Shown here one piece after another: positions 30,013 to 32,473 of a DNA stretch of 32,473 bases (positions are counted from its first letter, which is position 1; every line of letters starts with the position of its first letter). Source of the stretch: UBA7702 sp051866595 (lineage in GTDB: Bacteria > Bacillota > Dehalobacteriia > UBA7702); the NCBI GenBank assembly GCA_051866595.1, contig JBJDXI010000166.1:1-32473 (forward strand). The letters run 5' to 3'. The notes beneath the pieces are model-generated. The model made no database searches. It had not been told where the DNA came from and worked only from the letters and a program-made list of their open reading frames with translations. Both the position numbers and the translations under genes were made by a program.

Positions 30013-30864
30013 ATGATCCGTATAATCGTGGACAGCACTTGTGATATGCCGAAATCGGTGGTGGAAAAATATGGCATTGAGATTCTGCCCCTCCATGTTC
30101 TTGTGGAGGATGAGGAATATCTCGATGGCGTGACCATTACGACCCATGAGGTTTATGATCGGATGCGCCAAGGTGTGATGCCCAAAACCTCCCAGGTCAG
30201 CATTGCCGATACCCATAACCGCTTATCGGCCCTTGCCGCCGGCGGCGATGATCTGCTGTATCTGGGCTTTTCTGCCAAAATGTCGGGAACCTGCGGATTG
30301 GTGGCCCAAATCATGGACGATCTTGGGAAAAAGTTTCCGGAGCGATCCTTCTGCGCACTGGATGCCAAAGGGGGTTCTTTCGCCACGGGGCTTATCGCCA
30401 TGGAGGCGGCGAAGGAAGCCGTCCGGGGTACGAGCTTTGAGGCGCTGACGGAACGCTGTCGGTTTCTCATCCGCCATGTGGAGCACGTTTTTGTCATCAG
30501 TGATCTGACCTGGATGATCCGGGGCGGCCGGATCTCCAGAACGTTGGGTTATACCGCCAACCTCCTGAATATCAAGCCACTGTTGGATGTGGATGACGGT
30601 GAGATGGAGGTCATTCAGAAAGTCCGGGGGCGGTGGAAATCCCTGGAGCGGGTGGCGGACATCGTGGCTCAGCGGGCCCGGAACTGCCCTGTTCAGACCA
30701 TCGGCATCACCCACGCCGACGATCCGGAAGCGGCGGAGGAAATGCGCGCAATGCTGAAAAGCCGTCTGCCGGATTGCCGTTACCTCATCGAGGAAATCGG
30801 CGCGGTCCTTGGGGTTCATCTGGGGATCGGCGGTGTGGGGGTATTCTTCTTTAACGAGATGTGA
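30013..30864 (+). CDS. DegV family fatty-acid-binding protein
   Basis: 283 residues from ATG 30013, with AAAGGAGG about eight bases upstream; an earlier ATG at 29977 lacks a site. Family motifs: IRIIVDSTCDMPKSV at the start, PKTSQVS, LGFSAKMSGTCG, DAKGGSFATGL, SDLTWMIRGGRIS and NIKPLLDVDDGEM. DegV proteins bind a single fatty acid; related FakB proteins present it to the kinase FakA. No FakA is visible here. A link to the acyl-using NRPS operon 15 kb away is only speculation. It is a single-gene unit with its own promoter and terminator. Confidence 0.93.
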   Translation: MIRIIVDSTCDMPKSVVEKYGIEILPLHVLVEDEEYLDGVTITTHEVYDRMRQGVMPKTSQVSIADTHNRLSALAAGGDDLLYLGFSAKMSGTCGLVAQIMDDLGKKFPERSFCALDAKGGSFATGLIAMEAAKEAVRGTSFEALTERCRFLIRHVEHVFVISDLTWMIRGGRISRTLGYTANLLNIKPLLDVDDGEMEVIQKVRGRWKSLERVADIVAQRARNCPVQTIGITHADDPEAAEEMRAMLKSRLPDCRYLIEEIGAVLGVHLGIGGVGVFFFNEM

Positions 30865-30933
30865 CCCGTTTCCGTGATGGAAATCCGTGAAAACAGTGGC
30901 TTCGTTGAGCCGTTTTCCATGGAGCGAAACAAA

Positions 30934-30970
30934 AAAGCAGTATCCGAAAGGATACTGCTTTCGTTTTCTA
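30934..30970. terminator. Bidirectional terminator between convergent genes
   Basis: AAGCAGTATCC (30935-30945), GAAA tetraloop, GGATACTGCTT (30950-30960), flanked by A on the left and TTCGTTTTC on the right. It serves degV on the plus strand and the capA-like gene, ending at 30987, on the minus strand. Confidence 0.92.
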
Positions 30971-30986
30971 TGATTTCAGACCGGGA

Positions 30987-32288
30987 TCAGTCCAGACCTT
31001 TGACGAGATCGGTACCGACGGTATCCCGGAGGACTTCTTCCACATATTCCCGGGTGATGCCGGCGCCGTCGGTGGCTGCCAGCTCATCGGTATAGTCTTT
31101 GAAAAGCACCACGTGGATGTTGCTTTTGCCCGCGGTGAAGTAGTTTACCAGGGGGATGAATTCCTCATCGGCAATGGAAACGTTACCGCTGGCCTTGTCG
31201 AAGATCACGTTGCATTTGTAGAAGCCGCCCACATGGTTGGCTTTGTCGTTCATGGTGGAGGTAAAGTTCCCCAAAGAGTAGCATACCGGCACGGTGCGTC
31301 CGTCGGCGGAGGTCACGGTTTCGATTTCTTCCAGCACATGGGGATGATGGCCCAAAATGATGTCGGCGCCCCAGTCGGCGAATTTCTGGGCCAGGGAGCG
31401 CTGGGCGTCGGAAGCGGAAAAGACGTTTTCCTGACCCCAGTGAACGGAGACGATGACGACGTCGGCGTCGGCGTCGGCGGATTTAATGAGCTTTTCCATT
31501 TCCGTTTCATCGGAGGTGTAGGTAAATGCCAGCTCGGAACTGCTGTCCAGCACGAGGCCGTTGGTCATTTCCGTGAAACCCACAAAAGCCACTTCCACGC
31601 CGTTGACGGTGATGGTGTGGGTTTTTTCCATTTCTTCCTGATTTTTGTAGGCCCCCACATAGAGGCTGTCCGGTACCGTTTCCATGAAATCAATGGTGGC
31701 CTCCAGCCCCGCGGCGCCCTGATCGAGGGAGTGGTTGCTGGCGATGTTGAACACGTTAAAGCCGATTTCATGGAGGTCCGTCACACATTCCGAAGGGGTG
31801 TTGAACAGCGGATAGCTGGAAGGCGCTTTGATGGCGGTGGCCACGGGGGTCTCCTGATTGATAAAGGCGATGTCGGCGCTTTCCGTGATTTCGGTCACGC
31901 CTTCGTAAAGGGGATCAAAATCGTAGCCGCCGTTTCCGGCGCGGTCCGCCGCCTGGGTATAAAGTTTCGTGTGAAGCAGGTTATCACCGGTGGCAACCAG
32001 GCTGAAGCTGGCAAATCCGCTTTCCACCGGCAGCATTTCCTCGGTGACCACAGTGTTTTCTTCTTCCGCCGCGGTAAGGCCGGTCTGGGAAAAAGCGATA
32101 AAAACGCCGAGGGCGGCAACGATCAGTACGGAAACAACGGAGATGACAATGGCCTGGCGTTTTTTCTGTTCCCGCCGGCGGAGAAGGGCCTCCCGCTGTT
32201 TATACCGGTCTTCTTCTTTTCGGGAAGGACTTTCGTTTTCTTCGGTGTCTTCATGAAAGCGATAGCGTTCGTAATCCATAGAAATCAT
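30987..32288 (-). CDS. CapA/PgsA-family membrane-anchored metallophosphatase-like protein
   Basis: 433 residues on the minus strand. A charged cytoplasmic N-terminus (about 1-45, rich in Arg/Lys/Glu) is followed by one membrane segment (about 46-67, AIVISVVSVLIVAALG), then an extracellular domain. Conserved metal-site motifs of the CapA family are visible: VATGDNLLH, FINQETPV, NIASNHSLDQG, VSVHWGQE, ILGHHPHV and YSLGNF. The family includes poly-gamma-glutamate synthesis proteins, but no pgsB or pgsC neighbour exists here, so the substrate is unknown. GGAGG on the minus strand (32295-32291) is only two bases from ATG 32288 and 11 from ATG 32279; either may be the start. A good promoter and a palindrome lie upstream. 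Confidence 0.9.
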   Translation of the reverse strand: MISMDYERYRFHEDTEENESPSRKEEDRYKQREALLRRREQKKRQAIVISVVSVLIVAALGVFIAFSQTGLTAAEEENTVVTEEMLPVESGFASFSLVATGDNLLHTKLYTQAADRAGNGGYDFDPLYEGVTEITESADIAFINQETPVATAIKAPSSYPLFNTPSECVTDLHEIGFNVFNIASNHSLDQGAAGLEATIDFMETVPDSLYVGAYKNQEEMEKTHTITVNGVEVAFVGFTEMTNGLVLDSSSELAFTYTSDETEMEKLIKSADADADVVIVSVHWGQENVFSASDAQRSLAQKFADWGADIILGHHPHVLEEIETVTSADGRTVPVCYSLGNFTSTMNDKANHVGGFYKCNVIFDKASGNVSIADEEFIPLVNYFTAGKSNIHVVLFKDYTDELAATDGAGITREYVEEVLRDTVGTDLVKGLD

Positions 32289-32297
32289 AACCTCCGT

Positions 32298-32313
32298 AAA
32301 GGATATATCCTTT
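32298..32313. promoter_or_regulatory. 16-bp perfect palindrome in the capA leader
   Basis: AAAGGATATATCCTTT lies between the -10 box and the ribosome site of the capA-like gene. A candidate operator or short RNA hairpin. Confidence 0.5.
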
Positions 32314-32316
32314 TAC

Positions 32317-32345
32317 AGTATAACAATTTTTTTGTCTAATTACAA
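32317..32345 (-). promoter_or_regulatory. Promoter of the capA-like gene
   Basis: On the minus strand: -35 TTGTAA (32345-32340), 17 bp spacer, -10 TATACT (32322-32317). Confidence 0.7.
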
Positions 32346-32357
32346 CGAAAATTCCCG

Positions 32358-32385
32358 TTGTTTTTTTATTGGTTTTTTGTATAAT
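32358..32385 (+). promoter_or_regulatory. Promoter of the rightmost gene
   Basis: TTGTTT (32358-32363), 16 bp, TATAAT (32380-32385). Divergent from the capA promoter, with the two -35 boxes about 12 bp apart. Confidence 0.65.
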
Positions 32386-32427
32386 AATGTCATTATGATT
32401 TTTTAAGAAAAGCAGAGGATCAGTATC

Positions 32428-32473
32428 ATGGAAAAAGAAACCAAAGTGATCTCCTTTCAGGGACAGTGTCCTT
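32428..32473 (+). CDS. Start of an unidentified gene, cut by the window edge
   Basis: ATG 32428 with AGAGGA at 32414-32419, eight bases upstream, and a promoter at 32358-32385. Only MEKETKVISFQGQCP is visible, too little to identify a family. Confidence 0.6.
   Translation, partial: MEKETKVISFQGQCP

Noticed and set aside
30013..30864. DegV as part of the lipopeptide pathway because it binds fatty acids
   Set aside because: It lies 14 kb away with its own promoter and terminator, and DegV genes are common in all Firmicutes.
31113..32339. 408-codon plus-strand frame opposite the capA-like gene
   Set aside because: Gly/Val/His-rich translation without motifs. The minus-strand gene has metal-site motifs, a membrane anchor, promoter and ribosome site.

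Overview
The window is most consistent with a chromosome segment from a Clostridia-type Firmicute, probably a gut Lachnospiraceae or Oscillospiraceae relative. The support is AGGAGG-like ribosome sites, TATAAT-type promoters, DegV, DUF1292 and XRE genes, Cache/PAS hybrid kinases ending in a receiver, and many c-di-GMP enzymes. No rRNA or tRNA is present to fix the species.

Layout. (1) 1-655: 3' end of a gene with an acidic-aromatic nonapeptide tail, a remnant of a DNA-binding C-terminus, a terminator and a palindrome. (2) 656-1999: an IS3/IS150-type insertion sequence with a DD35E transposase, a frameshift signal and a nonsense codon in orfA. (3) 2142-15745: a six-gene co-directional operon with its own promoter at 2066-2094 and a strong terminator at 15760-15807. 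It encodes an NRPS (C-A-T-C-A-T-T-R), a 7TM histidine kinase, a receiver/HD-GYP response regulator, an acyl-AMP ligase, a stand-alone carrier protein and an Sfp-type phosphopantetheinyl transferase. (4) 16137-28615: signalling genes mixed with broken ones. These are a VTC/glycosyltransferase chimera, a membrane GGDEF cyclase, an orphan Hpt, a frameshifted and internally deleted hybrid kinase, an intact Cache hybrid kinase, a REC-GGDEF-EAL-REC-GGDEF protein, and a hybrid kinase with five perfectly phased 143-residue sensory repeats whose 5' end is cut off. (5) 28733-32473: an XRE repressor divergent from a DUF1292 gene, a DegV lipid-binding protein, a CapA-family protein on the minus strand, and the start of a next gene.

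How the parts may work together. The NRPS operon looks like a self-contained pathway to an N-acylated dipeptide aldehyde. The ligase and free carrier would supply a fatty acyl group to the N-terminal condensation domain, two modules add two amino acids, and the terminal reductase releases an aldehyde. The operon carries its own carrier-activating enzyme, but no transporter, thioesterase or obvious immunity gene. The two-component pair inside it ends in an HD-GYP domain, so the linked output is breakdown of c-di-GMP rather than direct DNA binding. Two further c-di-GMP enzymes lie within 10 kb.

The region from 16 to 25.3 kb shows at least three deletion-type joins and two single-base frameshifts in short homopolymers. 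It therefore looks like a decaying or recently rearranged signalling block, although assembly or base-call error cannot be excluded.
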